A stretch of DNA of 34,817 nt from CAZBGQ01 sp964491515 (GTDB lineage Bacteria > Patescibacteriota > Gracilibacteria > UBA1369 > UBA12473): NCBI GenBank assembly GCA_964491515.1, contig CAZBGQ010000018.1:1-34817 (forward strand), in the 5' to 3' direction. This document shows, in pieces, positions 1 through 5,983 of the stretch. Under the pieces are notes generated by a model. It searched no databases. It was not told the DNA's origin and worked only from the letters and a program-made list of their open reading frames with translations. Position 1 is the stretch's first letter. Each line of letters begins with the position of its first letter. Made by a program: the position numbers and the translations under genes.

Positions 1-104
1 CAAATCCCTTCAACCCCATCTCAAAAAGGTGACTGGAACTCTGCAACTTAACAAGTATAGACTTAACTGTAAATTGTGATCTTAATTTGTAAACCACTAA
101 TAAC

Positions 105-410
105 ATGGAGAATGAAGCTCATGAACTCTACGAGAGTCTCCGCGGGGAAACTCCGCAACAAGTCGTAGTCAGCGTTGACGCCTTAACAGAAGATATTGCT
201 CTCAATCACAATCCCGTTCTTGCAACTCTTAAAAGAGTAAGCACTCAAGTCAAATATTTGGTTGATGACATGCAAGAGCTAGAAGAACCAAGAAGGAGTC
301 TCGTACTAGCACGTGCCTACTTAGGTGCACTATGGTCCGAAATTCCTGAAATACTTCGTAGTGGGATCATAGAGATTCAGTTTGACACTGCAGAAGTATT
401 GGGAGAATAG
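105..410 (+). CDS. Small acidic hypothetical protein (101 aa)
   Basis: Not recognised. The product is a soluble, acidic, probably helical protein with no signal peptide, membrane segment or cysteine. The ATG at 105 has no Shine-Dalgarno sequence, as is usual in this window. It points towards the repeat-bearing strip downstream of tRNA-Ile and lies outside the two tRNA-bounded units. I found no convincing promoter: a TTGTGA is followed 18 bases later by TAATAA, but that would place the -10 box only one base before the start. It could be another accessory cassette gene or a lineage-specific cytosolic protein. That it is a gene rests only on the intact frame and a plausible composition. Confidence 0.55.
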   Translation: MENEAHELYESLRGETPQQVVVSVDALTEDIALNHNPVLATLKRVSTQVKYLVDDMQELEEPRRSLVLARAYLGALWSEIPEILRSGIIEIQFDTAEVLGE

Positions 411-565
411 AAAAAGGAAATCCTGAATTAAATTAGAAGCAAATTTAACAACGCACAACAGCTGCATACACGGATTGGCATTTTCGTAATCTTTTGTTCA
501 TAAATAGAAGCATCAAAAAGTTCTAGGATTTCATTTAGGTCTCCTGTTTTTAACCTATAAAAACG

Positions 566-657
566 ATGGTGGGCTCGCCTGGACAGTTTTGGAACTCTTG
601 AAGTTAGGAGGCGAGTTGAAGGGGGCGTGGGAAGGGTTGAGGTTGGTGGGGATTTAG
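566..657 (-). repeat. 92-bp repeat, copy 1, carrying a relic of the tRNA-Ile 3' end
   Basis: This copy matches 1354-1445 without gaps at 80 of 92 positions. Read on the minus strand, its last part resembles the acceptor 3' strand and CCA of tRNA-Ile2 (1977-1993) with one change (CGAGCCC for CGGGCCC). It contains a 7-bp inverted repeat (574-580 with 609-615) around a 28-base spacer. No recognisable gene follows it on the minus strand, so it probably marks the far edge of the array. The rest of 411-721 holds no gene I can support. Confidence 0.85.
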
Positions 658-721
658 AGAACAACAAAAACAAAAAAACCTTTTTTGAATATTTAAAGGA
701 CATCAAGCGACTGCGTATCCC

Positions 722-1297
722 TTAAATTGAATCACTAGGAAACTGAAGATCCTTGCGCTCGGCTGCTTTCATTACTCGAATGCCATTACTATCATAGAGA
801 CCAAATCCAGGTCCTTGTGGATATACAATATAGCTCGTGCCTTGTAGGGGGCCCGTCCCCATATATATAGCGGTACTACATCCTGCTAGGTTCTCACGGC
901 TAGGGCCGATATCAGAACCATCAATTCCGGTCATTACCCGTTCATAAGTTCCATCATAGAGATCGAATTTGCCTGGTTGAGTTTTACCATCTTTCGGTGA
1001 AGCAACAAGAAAATATTCACCGCCCTTTAGTCCCTCATCGTCCCCCTGATATGTAAAAAGTCCATATGCTTCCAGGGTCTCAACACTAGGAGCAAAATCA
1101 CTAACGGCAACCCCCGCTACCGCTTGAGTACCATCAGAATTAAAAAGATCAAATTTGCCAGCCTGGTCTGGAGAGAGGACTGGATGATATTGACCATCTT
1201 GCAATTCACCACCCACCCTATATCTGACAAGCCCAGAATGTGATAGCTTTTCTGGGTCAATAGTTGGTTCTCCCGTAGGTTCTGATAAGGCCATCAT
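722..1297 (-). CDS. Hypothetical protein with three internal ~60-residue repeats
   Basis: Not recognised by family. The 191-aa product consists of three degenerate repeats (about residues 22-78, 79-140 and 141-187). Each has the pattern Gly...Tyr...Leu-x-Gly-x-Tyr, then Ser-Pro, then Gly-Lys-Phe-Asp-Leu-Tyr/Phe, then Val-x-x-Gly and a Ser-Asp-x-x-Pro-Ser-like end; the third repeat is the most eroded. This suggests a beta-rich repeat fold. There is no signal peptide or membrane segment, so it is probably cytosolic. It is the second single-gene unit of the tRNA-Ile array. Its promoter (1322-1350) begins just beyond the tRNA-end relic and copy 1 of the 92-bp repeat lies downstream. The start begins Met-Met; the 5' leader of about 18 bases lacks a Shine-Dalgarno. 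Confidence 0.75.
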   Translation of the reverse strand: MMALSEPTGEPTIDPEKLSHSGLVRYRVGGELQDGQYHPVLSPDQAGKFDLFNSDGTQAVAGVAVSDFAPSVETLEAYGLFTYQGDDEGLKGGEYFLVASPKDGKTQPGKFDLYDGTYERVMTGIDGSDIGPSRENLAGCSTAIYMGTGPLQGTSYIVYPQGPGFGLYDSNGIRVMKAAERKDLQFPSDSI

Positions 1298-1321
1298 AAA
1301 ATTGTTATTGCTTATTTAATA

Positions 1322-1350
1322 ATTATACTATAAAGACGAAAACAAGTCAA
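1322..1350 (-). promoter_or_regulatory. Promoter of the 191-aa repeat-protein gene
   Basis: Minus strand: TTGACT (1345-1350), 17-bp spacer, TATAAT (1322-1327). The -35 box begins directly after the relic of the tRNA 3' end (1351-1371). The predicted transcription start, near 1315, leaves a leader of about 18 bases before the ATG at 1297. Confidence 0.75.
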
Positions 1351-1371
1351 TCAATGGTGGGCCCGCCTGGA
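1351..1371 (-). repeat. Exact 21-bp copy of the tRNA-Ile2 3' end (att-like relic)
   Basis: Positions 1351-1371 are identical to 1973-1993, which is the last part of the T arm, the acceptor 3' strand, CCA and four following bases of tRNA-Ile2. It is a direct repeat flanking the 157-aa gene. Duplicated tRNA 3' ends are the classic footprint of site-specific integration, but no integrase is visible here. Confidence 0.85.
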
Positions 1372-1445
1372 TAGTTCTAGAACTTTTAAAGTTAGGAGGC
1401 GAGTTGAAAAGGGCTTGGGAAGGGTTGAGGTTTGTTGGGATCTAG
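1354..1445 (-). repeat. 92-bp repeat, copy 2, directly after the 157-aa gene
   Basis: This copy is 87% identical (80 of 92, ungapped) to 566-657. It starts at the stop codon of the 157-aa gene and, on the minus strand, ends in the tRNA 3'-end relic. The first half is C-rich on the minus strand. An inverted repeat pairs 1362-1368 with 1397-1403, with one G-T wobble, and a 12-base palindrome (AGTTCTAGAACT) sits inside. Its position after the ORF and its foldable shape recall integron attC sites, but that is analogy only. Confidence 0.85.
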
Positions 1446-1915
1446 GGAGTTCGAGTAAGCGTGGGGACACATTCGGCTTGTATACTTCTCATGTCCTCAA
1501 CAAATGGTCTAGAAAGATCCATCCCTCTTTTTAAGGCCGCATCCATAGAACTTGCAATACATGGAAGAGTAGGAGTTATACCGGTTGCTTCAGTGCATTC
1601 GCCTTGAAGTGCTTCAAAGCTATTATTTGCATATAAACCACGGGGGCTTATTTCAGAGATATCCTCGCCCTGGGCAAGGGCCGAGCAAGCTATGTGACGA
1701 TTTTCCTCAATGTCTTCTCCTATATTCAGTAAAACTAACGTCGCTACTAGAGCAATAGTTGCTCCTATAAAGCCAGCTGCATTGAGTTTATGACGAATAG
1801 ATTGTAGAGCCTTGTTTATCTCAACAAGTAGGCCTTTTTGAGGAAGTTTTTCTGGATCTTGATCGCCCCATAAAGCACTTTCTATCCGGTCCATGCGTTG
1901 GTCTAAATCAGTCAT
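1442..1915 (-). CDS. Hypothetical single-pass membrane protein (157 aa)
   Basis: Not recognised. The N-terminal 40 residues are predicted helical and charged. One hydrophobic segment (about residues 47-66, rich in Ala, Val and Leu) follows, and then about 85 residues containing four cysteines that could form disulphides outside the cytoplasm. It is the first single-gene unit downstream of tRNA-Ile2 and is transcribed in the same direction as the tRNA. A strong promoter (1943-1971) begins five bases beyond the tRNA CCA end. The stop codon lies within the first bases of the 92-bp repeat. There is no Shine-Dalgarno. The ATG at 1915 fits the promoter position (leader of about 21 bases). Confidence 0.72.
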   Translation of the reverse strand: MTDLDQRMDRIESALWGDQDPEKLPQKGLLVEINKALQSIRHKLNAAGFIGATIALVATLVLLNIGEDIEENRHIACSALAQGEDISEISPRGLYANNSFEALQGECTEATGITPTLPCIASSMDAALKRGMDLSRPFVEDMRSIQAECVPTLTRTP

Positions 1916-1942
1916 TATATATGTGGTTAAAGAAAGGAGAAT

Positions 1943-1971
1943 ACTTTAACTTAAAAAGACAGCTTTGTCAA
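1943..1971 (-). promoter_or_regulatory. Promoter of the 157-aa gene, adjoining the tRNA-Ile 3' end
   Basis: Minus strand: consensus TTGACA (1966-1971), 17-bp spacer, TAAAGT (1943-1948). It starts five bases beyond the CCA end of tRNA-Ile2 (1977). The second unit has the same arrangement at 1322-1350, so each gene's promoter is tied to a tRNA-end copy. Confidence 0.75.
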
Positions 1972-1976
1972 GTCAA

Positions 1977-2053
1977 TGGTGGGCCCGCCTGGACTTGAAC
2001 CAGGGACCAATCCGTTATGAGCGGACTGCTCTAACCAGCTGAGCTACGGGCCC
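1977..2053 (-). tRNA. tRNA-Ile2 (anticodon CAT, lysidine type)
   Basis: This is a complete 77-base cloverleaf with the CCA encoded. The acceptor stem GGGCCCG/CGGGCCC is perfect, the D arm is GCTC/GAGC, and the T arm CCTGG/CCAGG surrounds TTCAAGT. The anticodon loop CTCATAA gives CAT. The loop and the variable-region TTGGTC resemble bacterial tRNA-Ile2, whose C34 is changed to lysidine by TilS to read AUA, rather than elongator or initiator tRNA-Met; that assignment is by similarity. It lies downstream of the rpsT terminator and anchors an array of gene units that carry copies of its 3' end. Confidence 0.93.
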
Positions 2054-2094
2054 GTATTTAGAAGAACAAACACGCCACTTATTCTACGGGATTT

Positions 2095-2128
2095 TTAATA
2101 AAAAGAAACCCTTCAAAAGAAAGGCTTC
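2095..2128 (-). terminator. Rho-independent terminator of rpsT
   Basis: On the minus strand a 10-bp stem (GAAGCCTTTC with GAAGGGTTTC, including two G-T pairs) closes a TTTT loop and is followed by a T-rich tract (TTTTTATT). It starts about 20 bases after the rpsT stop. Confidence 0.8.
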
Positions 2129-2146
2129 AAGATGTTTAAATAATGA

Positions 2147-2530
2147 CTACTCAGCAGCTTCTTCCTTCTTAGGAGTTTCTGCTACTTCATCTTTAACTGG
2201 TTTAGCTTTGACTATTTTAGCTTTAGCCTTAGCTTTTCCTTTCTTCTTAGGGGTCTCCGCTTTGACTTTGCCCATGTCAACAATTAATTTAGCCATTTGA
2301 GACTTCTTGCGTGCAGCATTGTTCGGGTGAATGATGTTCTTCTTGGCAGCAGTATCAATAACTTTATAAGTCTTCTTTAGAAGTGCTTCAGCATCTTCCT
2401 TTTTGCCACCATTGGCGACATCTTCCATTTCTTGAATAGTTACCTTTAGCTCATGGCGTACGCGGTAATTGCGTAGACGATGTTTTAGATTTTGGCGATT
2501 CTGTTTTTTTGCGGATTTGATCAGTGGCAT
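2147..2530 (-). CDS. rpsT: 30S ribosomal protein S20 with a long basic tail
   Basis: S20 binds 16S rRNA early in 30S assembly. Residues 1-87 match the family: an N-terminus rich in Lys, Ala, Asn and Arg, the SAKKQNRQNLKHRLRNYRVR-type helix, and an HPNNAARKKSQMAKL-like core near 67-82. The product is 127 aa against about 87 for typical S20. The extra 40 residues are a low-complexity Lys/Ala/Pro/Glu tail with KAKAKAK repeats, probably disordered and RNA- or DNA-binding (inference). It has its own promoter (2560-2588) and a strong terminator (2095-2128), so it is monocistronic. The divergent neighbour at 2724 also ends in a lysine-rich tail. Confidence 0.95.
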   Translation of the reverse strand: MPLIKSAKKQNRQNLKHRLRNYRVRHELKVTIQEMEDVANGGKKEDAEALLKKTYKVIDTAAKKNIIHPNNAARKKSQMAKLIVDMGKVKAETPKKKGKAKAKAKIVKAKPVKDEVAETPKKEEAAE

Positions 2531-2559
2531 AACCTAATGTCAGGAAATAAGGCTACCAA

Positions 2560-2588
2560 ATATTAGGGAAAGCACTCCTGAAAGTCAA
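2560..2588 (-). promoter_or_regulatory. Promoter of rpsT
   Basis: Minus strand: TTGACT (2583-2588), 17-bp spacer, TAATAT (2560-2565). The transcription start is expected near 2553, giving a leader of about 22 bases without a Shine-Dalgarno before the ATG at 2530. Confidence 0.75.
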
Positions 2589-2650
2589 ATGGAAATTAGA
2601 GAAATGTGAATTGTGAAGGGAAAAACCCTCTTTTTCTCGAGGCAGCGTGG

Positions 2651-2659
2651 TGTTATAAT
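2651..2659 (+). promoter_or_regulatory. Extended -10 promoter of the ytxH-tyrA/pheA pair
   Basis: The plus strand carries TGTTATAAT, an extended -10 element (TGnTATAAT), with no good -35 box 17 bp upstream. The leader to the ATG at 2724 would be about 57 bases and contains CTAAAAACTAA twice. Confidence 0.6.
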
Positions 2660-2723
2660 CTAGCTGCTTCAGGCTAAAAACTAACAACTATCAACTAAAA
2701 ACTAATTCATAACCCTCCCTCAC

Positions 2724-3290
2724 ATGTCAAAAAGCGGAAAGTTTGGACTATTATTGGGGATGGCGACCGGCGCTATCACAGGACTTTTGTTTGCTCCACA
2801 AAAAGGAAAGGAACTTAGAAAAAACATTGCTACAGAAAGAAGCAAGGGTGGAATTGGGCACAAAGCCGTGGCTAAAAACATGAGCTCTATGGCGGACGAA
2901 GTGTCGGATTTAGTAAAAGAAGTTGCCAAAAGTGAGGAGGCACGAGAATTCTGGATGAAAACTCACGAGGCGGTGAGTGATTTTACTGGAGGTGCAGTAG
3001 AGTTGGAGGAATGGGTTAAAAATGCTCATGAAAAAGCGGACAAACTCAAAGACACGGTCTCAGAATATGCAGAAGAAAAGAAAAAATATATGAAACAAGC
3101 AAAGGGAGCGGCTAAGACTGGTGTTAAGAAAGCAAAGTCGGCTGTTAAAAAGGCTAAAACAACGGTCAGAAAGGCATCAAAAGGTGCTAAGAAAACAGTA
3201 AAAAAAGCGAAAGGAACGGCTAAGAAGGTGGAGAAAAAAGTGGTGGGAACAGCAAAGAAAGTCAAAAAAGCCACCGCCAAGAAAAAATAG
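2724..3290 (+). CDS. YtxH-domain protein with a histone-H1-like lysine-rich tail
   Basis: The N-terminus (residues 1-35) has the YtxH/gas-vesicle-like signature: a glycine-rich hydrophobic segment (about 7-24) followed by the FAPQKGKELRKNI-type motif. Residues 35-120 are amphipathic helix, as in YtxH-like stress proteins. From about residue 122 to 188 the chain is almost only Lys, Ala, Val and Thr with KKAK repeats, like eukaryotic H1 tails and bacterial H1-like proteins. The cellular role is not known for this combination; membrane association plus nucleic-acid or polyanion binding is inference. It is followed after 11 bases by the aromatic amino acid gene, probably on the same transcript. 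The leader motif before its ATG resembles the one before the gene at 25194. Confidence 0.75.
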   Translation: MSKSGKFGLLLGMATGAITGLLFAPQKGKELRKNIATERSKGGIGHKAVAKNMSSMADEVSDLVKEVAKSEEAREFWMKTHEAVSDFTGGAVELEEWVKNAHEKADKLKDTVSEYAEEKKKYMKQAKGAAKTGVKKAKSAVKKAKTTVRKASKGAKKTVKKAKGTAKKVEKKVVGTAKKVKKATAKKK

Positions 3291-3301
3291 TATTAACGGC
3301 T

Positions 3302-4960
3302 ATGAAAACCATTAGCATCATTGGAGGAAAAGGACGAATGGGAGCCGCCTTTGCGTCCTTTTTTGGGGAACAGGGATATAAAGTTCTGATTTCAGATAAG
3401 CGAACCAGCCTCTCCAATACGATGGCGGCAAAAAAAGGGGACATTGTGATAGTGGCGGTCCCGATTGATCGCACTGAGAAGGTTCTTCAATCCATTGCTC
3501 CGCATGTCCGACCCTCAAGCCTACTTATGGATGTGACATCTGTAAAAGAAGGGCCAGTAGAGGCCATGATGAAATCTCGAGGCTCGGTGATTGGACTGCA
3601 TCCGATGTGTAATGAGACAACGTTTGGACCTGGTCAAACATTGCTCTATTGTCCTTCTCGTCCGGGCAAGTGGGGCAAATGGTTTAGAGAAATGTTTGGG
3701 GGAAAGGCAGGTTTTACGTTGCTTAAAACCACTCCTCGCAAGCACGATGAACAGATGGCCGTAGTTCAGGCTCTCATACATTTTACGGAATTCGCTTTGG
3801 GGGAAACACTTCAAAATTTAAATATAAAAGTTGCCGACCTTATAACATACGCCAGTCCAGCGTCTCAACTTCAGCTTAAGTTGGCCGCTCGACATCTGGC
3901 ACAAGATCCAAATCTTTATGGAAACATTCAAATAAAAAACGCTCACACTCCTCATGTACTTCAGGCGTACGCACAAGCAGTGGGGGAGTTGTGGAAGATT
4001 ATCGAAGCAAATAATCTTAAGTCATTTGAGCGATACTTTAAACGGGGGACTAAGTTTTTCGGGAAATTCGGGACTCAAGCTTTCCGAGAAACCGATCAAT
4101 TCATTGGTCAGATGGTTCATCCACCTCATCAACAGAAGATGTCATTTCCTCGGGACGCCGTAGCAACACTCGGACCGGATTTAACCCACAGCGCACTGGC
4201 AGCAAAAAAATGGGCACAAAAAAAGCCTCTCGTAATGCTGAGCACGATTCCCGATATTTTTGAGGCAGTGACACAAGGAAAAGCCAAGTACGGAGTGGTT
4301 CCCATTGAAAATCGTCTTCATGGAACGGTGCGCGAAACACTGGACGCTCTTTTTCTTCATGACTTAAAAATCATCGCTGAAGTAAAACGCCCAATCCATC
4401 ATGTGTTAGCCATTCCAGAGGGTACTAAGCGAGGAGATATCACTAAGATAATGTCACATTCTCAAGCTCTTCATCAATGCAGTAACTATCTGAAAAAACA
4501 TTTCCCGAACGCCCGTTGGCAGACAGTAGACAGTACGGCCGCCGCATTTCAAAATGCTAGCCTCACCACGGCGGTGATTGCAACAGAAGAAGCGGCACGC
4601 CATTTCAAATTTAAGATTATTAAGAAAGAAGCAGAGAATGACTCGAGCAATACCACGACGTTTAGTGTGATTGCAAAAAAGGCGCCACGAACGAGCAGAC
4701 GTGGCCCACTCACAACGTCGATCGTCTTCTTTTTCTCTAAAGATAAACCTGGAAGCCTTCATCAAGTATTTCAGATTTTCTCTGAACACAAGATAAACCT
4801 CACTCGTATCGAATCCCGGCCCGCACCCAAAAAATTAGGAGAATATCTATTCTATTTGGATTTCGAAGAAAACCCCAACAGCCAAGCCGCCCTCAAAAAA
4901 GTTCGAGCACTGGTCAAGCAGTTGAAGATATTGGGCCAGTATCCTTTTGGAGACCATTAG
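3302..4960 (+). CDS. Fused prephenate dehydrogenase-prephenate dehydratase (TyrA-PheA) with ACT domain
   Basis: Prephenate dehydrogenase makes 4-hydroxyphenylpyruvate (towards Tyr) and prephenate dehydratase makes phenylpyruvate (towards Phe). Residues 1-275 are TyrA-like: an NAD-binding GGKGRMG turn, then DIVIVAVPI, then GLHPMC and a KHDEQMAVVQALIHF helix carrying the expected His. Residues 280-465 are PheA-like: LGPDLTHSA, YGVVPIEN, HSQALHQC and NTTTF. Residues 470-552 form an ACT domain with an IESRP motif, the usual Phe-sensing module. There is no chorismate mutase segment between the parts. Several PheA positions differ from the usual pattern: GPDLT for GPEGT, ENR for ENS, and TTF for the catalytic TRF, although the Thr remains. 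Dehydratase activity is therefore less certain than the fold. The 11-base gap to the ytxH gene suggests cotranscription. Confidence 0.92.
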   Translation: MKTISIIGGKGRMGAAFASFFGEQGYKVLISDKRTSLSNTMAAKKGDIVIVAVPIDRTEKVLQSIAPHVRPSSLLMDVTSVKEGPVEAMMKSRGSVIGLHPMCNETTFGPGQTLLYCPSRPGKWGKWFREMFGGKAGFTLLKTTPRKHDEQMAVVQALIHFTEFALGETLQNLNIKVADLITYASPASQLQLKLAARHLAQDPNLYGNIQIKNAHTPHVLQAYAQAVGELWKIIEANNLKSFERYFKRGTKFFGKFGTQAFRETDQFIGQMVHPPHQQKMSFPRDAVATLGPDLTHSALAAKKWAQKKPLVMLSTIPDIFEAVTQGKAKYGVVPIENRLHGTVRETLDALFLHDLKIIAEVKRPIHHVLAIPEGTKRGDITKIMSHSQALHQCSNYLKKHFPNARWQTVDSTAAAFQNASLTTAVIATEEAARHFKFKIIKKEAENDSSNTTTFSVIAKKAPRTSRRGPLTTSIVFFFSKDKPGSLHQVFQIFSEHKINLTRIESRPAPKKLGEYLFYLDFEENPNSQAALKKVRALVKQLKILGQYPFGDH

Positions 4961-5012
4961 TAGCTGTTCGCGTGTAGACATTCACGCCCCCCCCAAAAAA
5001 ACCAAAAGGCTC

Positions 5013-5054
5013 TTGACATAATGTCAACGGAAGAAAATCTTGTCCCGGGACAAG
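5013..5054. repeat. Two neighbouring palindromes
   Basis: 5013-5027 is a 7-bp inverted repeat around one base (TTGACATAATGTCAA). 5039-5054 is a perfect 16-bp palindrome (CTTGTCCCGGGACAAG). Their centres are about 26 bp apart. No T-run follows, so they are not obvious terminators; they could be operator or recombinase sites (inference). Confidence 0.6.
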
Positions 5055-5116
5055 GAGACAGTACAGCCTCCTAACCTGATAAATTAAAACATATTTTTTG
5101 TGGGGATATCAGTCAC

Positions 5117-5139
5117 GAAGTCCTCCATCATCTTGATCC
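5117..5139 (-). pseudogene. Relic of the purD 3' end
   Basis: 5124-5139 is identical to 5997-6012 inside purD. Allowing one deleted base, the minus strand reads Ile-Lys-Met-Met-Glu-Gly-Leu-Arg, the last eight residues of PurD, but the final codons are synonymous alternatives (GGA CTT CGT instead of GGA TTG AGG). The fragment lies in the same orientation as purD and the two copies bracket the hypothetical gene at 5235-5906. The whole 4961-5234 stretch otherwise holds two palindromes and a promoter. Confidence 0.7.
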
Positions 5140-5175
5140 ATCATTAGAATAGAAGGAATCCCCAGGTCGCCCTAC

Positions 5176-5204
5176 TTGCCAAAAGCCAAGTTTTAGGATA
5201 TAAT
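5176..5204 (+). promoter_or_regulatory. Promoter of the hypothetical gene at 5235
   Basis: TTGCCA (5176-5181), 17-bp spacer, consensus TATAAT (5199-5204). The expected leader is about 24 bases. Confidence 0.8.
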
Positions 5205-5234
5205 ATTTCGAACTATCTCTAATATAGATATATC

Positions 5235-5906
5235 ATGGTAGCGAAGGAACCATCAGAGAGCGAGGTAGTTGGTAGTGATGATTTAGCAAAGCAGCTCTTA
5301 GCATTATACTCAAGGCCCGATGTTGAATTGAGGGCAGCACTTGATCATTTGGAGGGTCTTTCGGAAGAAGGTTCGCATTGTCTAGAGCAATTGGATGTGG
5401 CGACGGCTGCTTTAATATCTGCGAAGGATGCTGTGCGTTCTTTTGTAGTGAAAGCTGGATTGGAGGAAAGTGAAGATCGAGATGTTTTGTTGGCAGCCTT
5501 AACTCGTGTTAGAGCTACGGCAGAGGGGGTTACTACCAGATTAAGTCAGCCACGTGAAGATCGTGGTATACCTGATGAAATCGAGGCTGAGCCTGATGCT
5601 GACCTTCCTGAAAGTCGTGAAGCATTCTCAGTACGGGCTACTTCTGCAGCAGAAGTAGGGCCTGATTGGCAAGGACAGGTGGCTCTTTTTAAGGAAACTT
5701 ATGAGGAATTTTGTGAAAAAGCTAACCTTACGGCGGTTGTTTTTAATGCTGAGGATATTGATGGTAAGTTTCAGGCTATTGTGGATAGTTTGGTTCCAGT
5801 TTTTGGGCGGCAGGATGAGTTATATTTGGGGAGAATTATCGGATTACCCCAAAAGACAGATATTGTAAAAGATTTAAATAAATTTTTAGTTAGGTGGCTT
5901 GCATAG
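5235..5906 (+). CDS. Acidic hypothetical protein (223 aa) in a single-gene insertion
   Basis: Not recognised. The protein is soluble, acidic and mostly helical. A flexible acidic stretch rich in Glu, Asp and Pro lies at about residues 105-125, between a helical N-terminal half (about 15-100) and a helical C-terminal half (about 140-223). There is no signal peptide or membrane segment. It has its own strong promoter (5176-5204) and runs convergently towards purD. It is bracketed by the real purD 3' end (5984) and a relic copy (5117-5139), which marks it as inserted DNA. Function unknown. Confidence 0.75.
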   Translation: MVAKEPSESEVVGSDDLAKQLLALYSRPDVELRAALDHLEGLSEEGSHCLEQLDVATAALISAKDAVRSFVVKAGLEESEDRDVLLAALTRVRATAEGVTTRLSQPREDRGIPDEIEAEPDADLPESREAFSVRATSAAEVGPDWQGQVALFKETYEEFCEKANLTAVVFNAEDIDGKFQAIVDSLVPVFGRQDELYLGRIIGLPQKTDIVKDLNKFLVRWLA

Positions 5907-5983
5907 ATAGCCACAGAGCCCACAAATAAATTCCACGCGTAATTCGTTTAGAAGAGGACATCTCGGGTTTTTATTACAAGGTC

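Noticed and set aside
428..706. Minus-strand frame of 92 codons
   Set aside because: It runs straight through the 92-bp repeat and tRNA-end relic, has an implausible Ser/Thr/Pro/Arg-rich composition in that part, and has no promoter. I treat it as chance, though its last 40 codons look slightly more protein-like and could be a gene fragment.
2617..2634. AGGG-AAAAA-CCCT followed by CTTTTTC as a plus-strand terminator
   Set aside because: The stem has only four pairs and no plus-strand gene ends upstream of it.
4970..4987. Hairpin after the tyrA-pheA stop
   Set aside because: A 5-bp stem with an 8-base loop is followed by C and A runs, not T, so it is not a convincing terminator.
5065..5080. 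GTTAGGAGGC (minus strand) near the purD relic also occurs in the 92-bp repeats
   Set aside because: Only ten bases match and the orientation relative to the target gene differs, so chance is a fair explanation.
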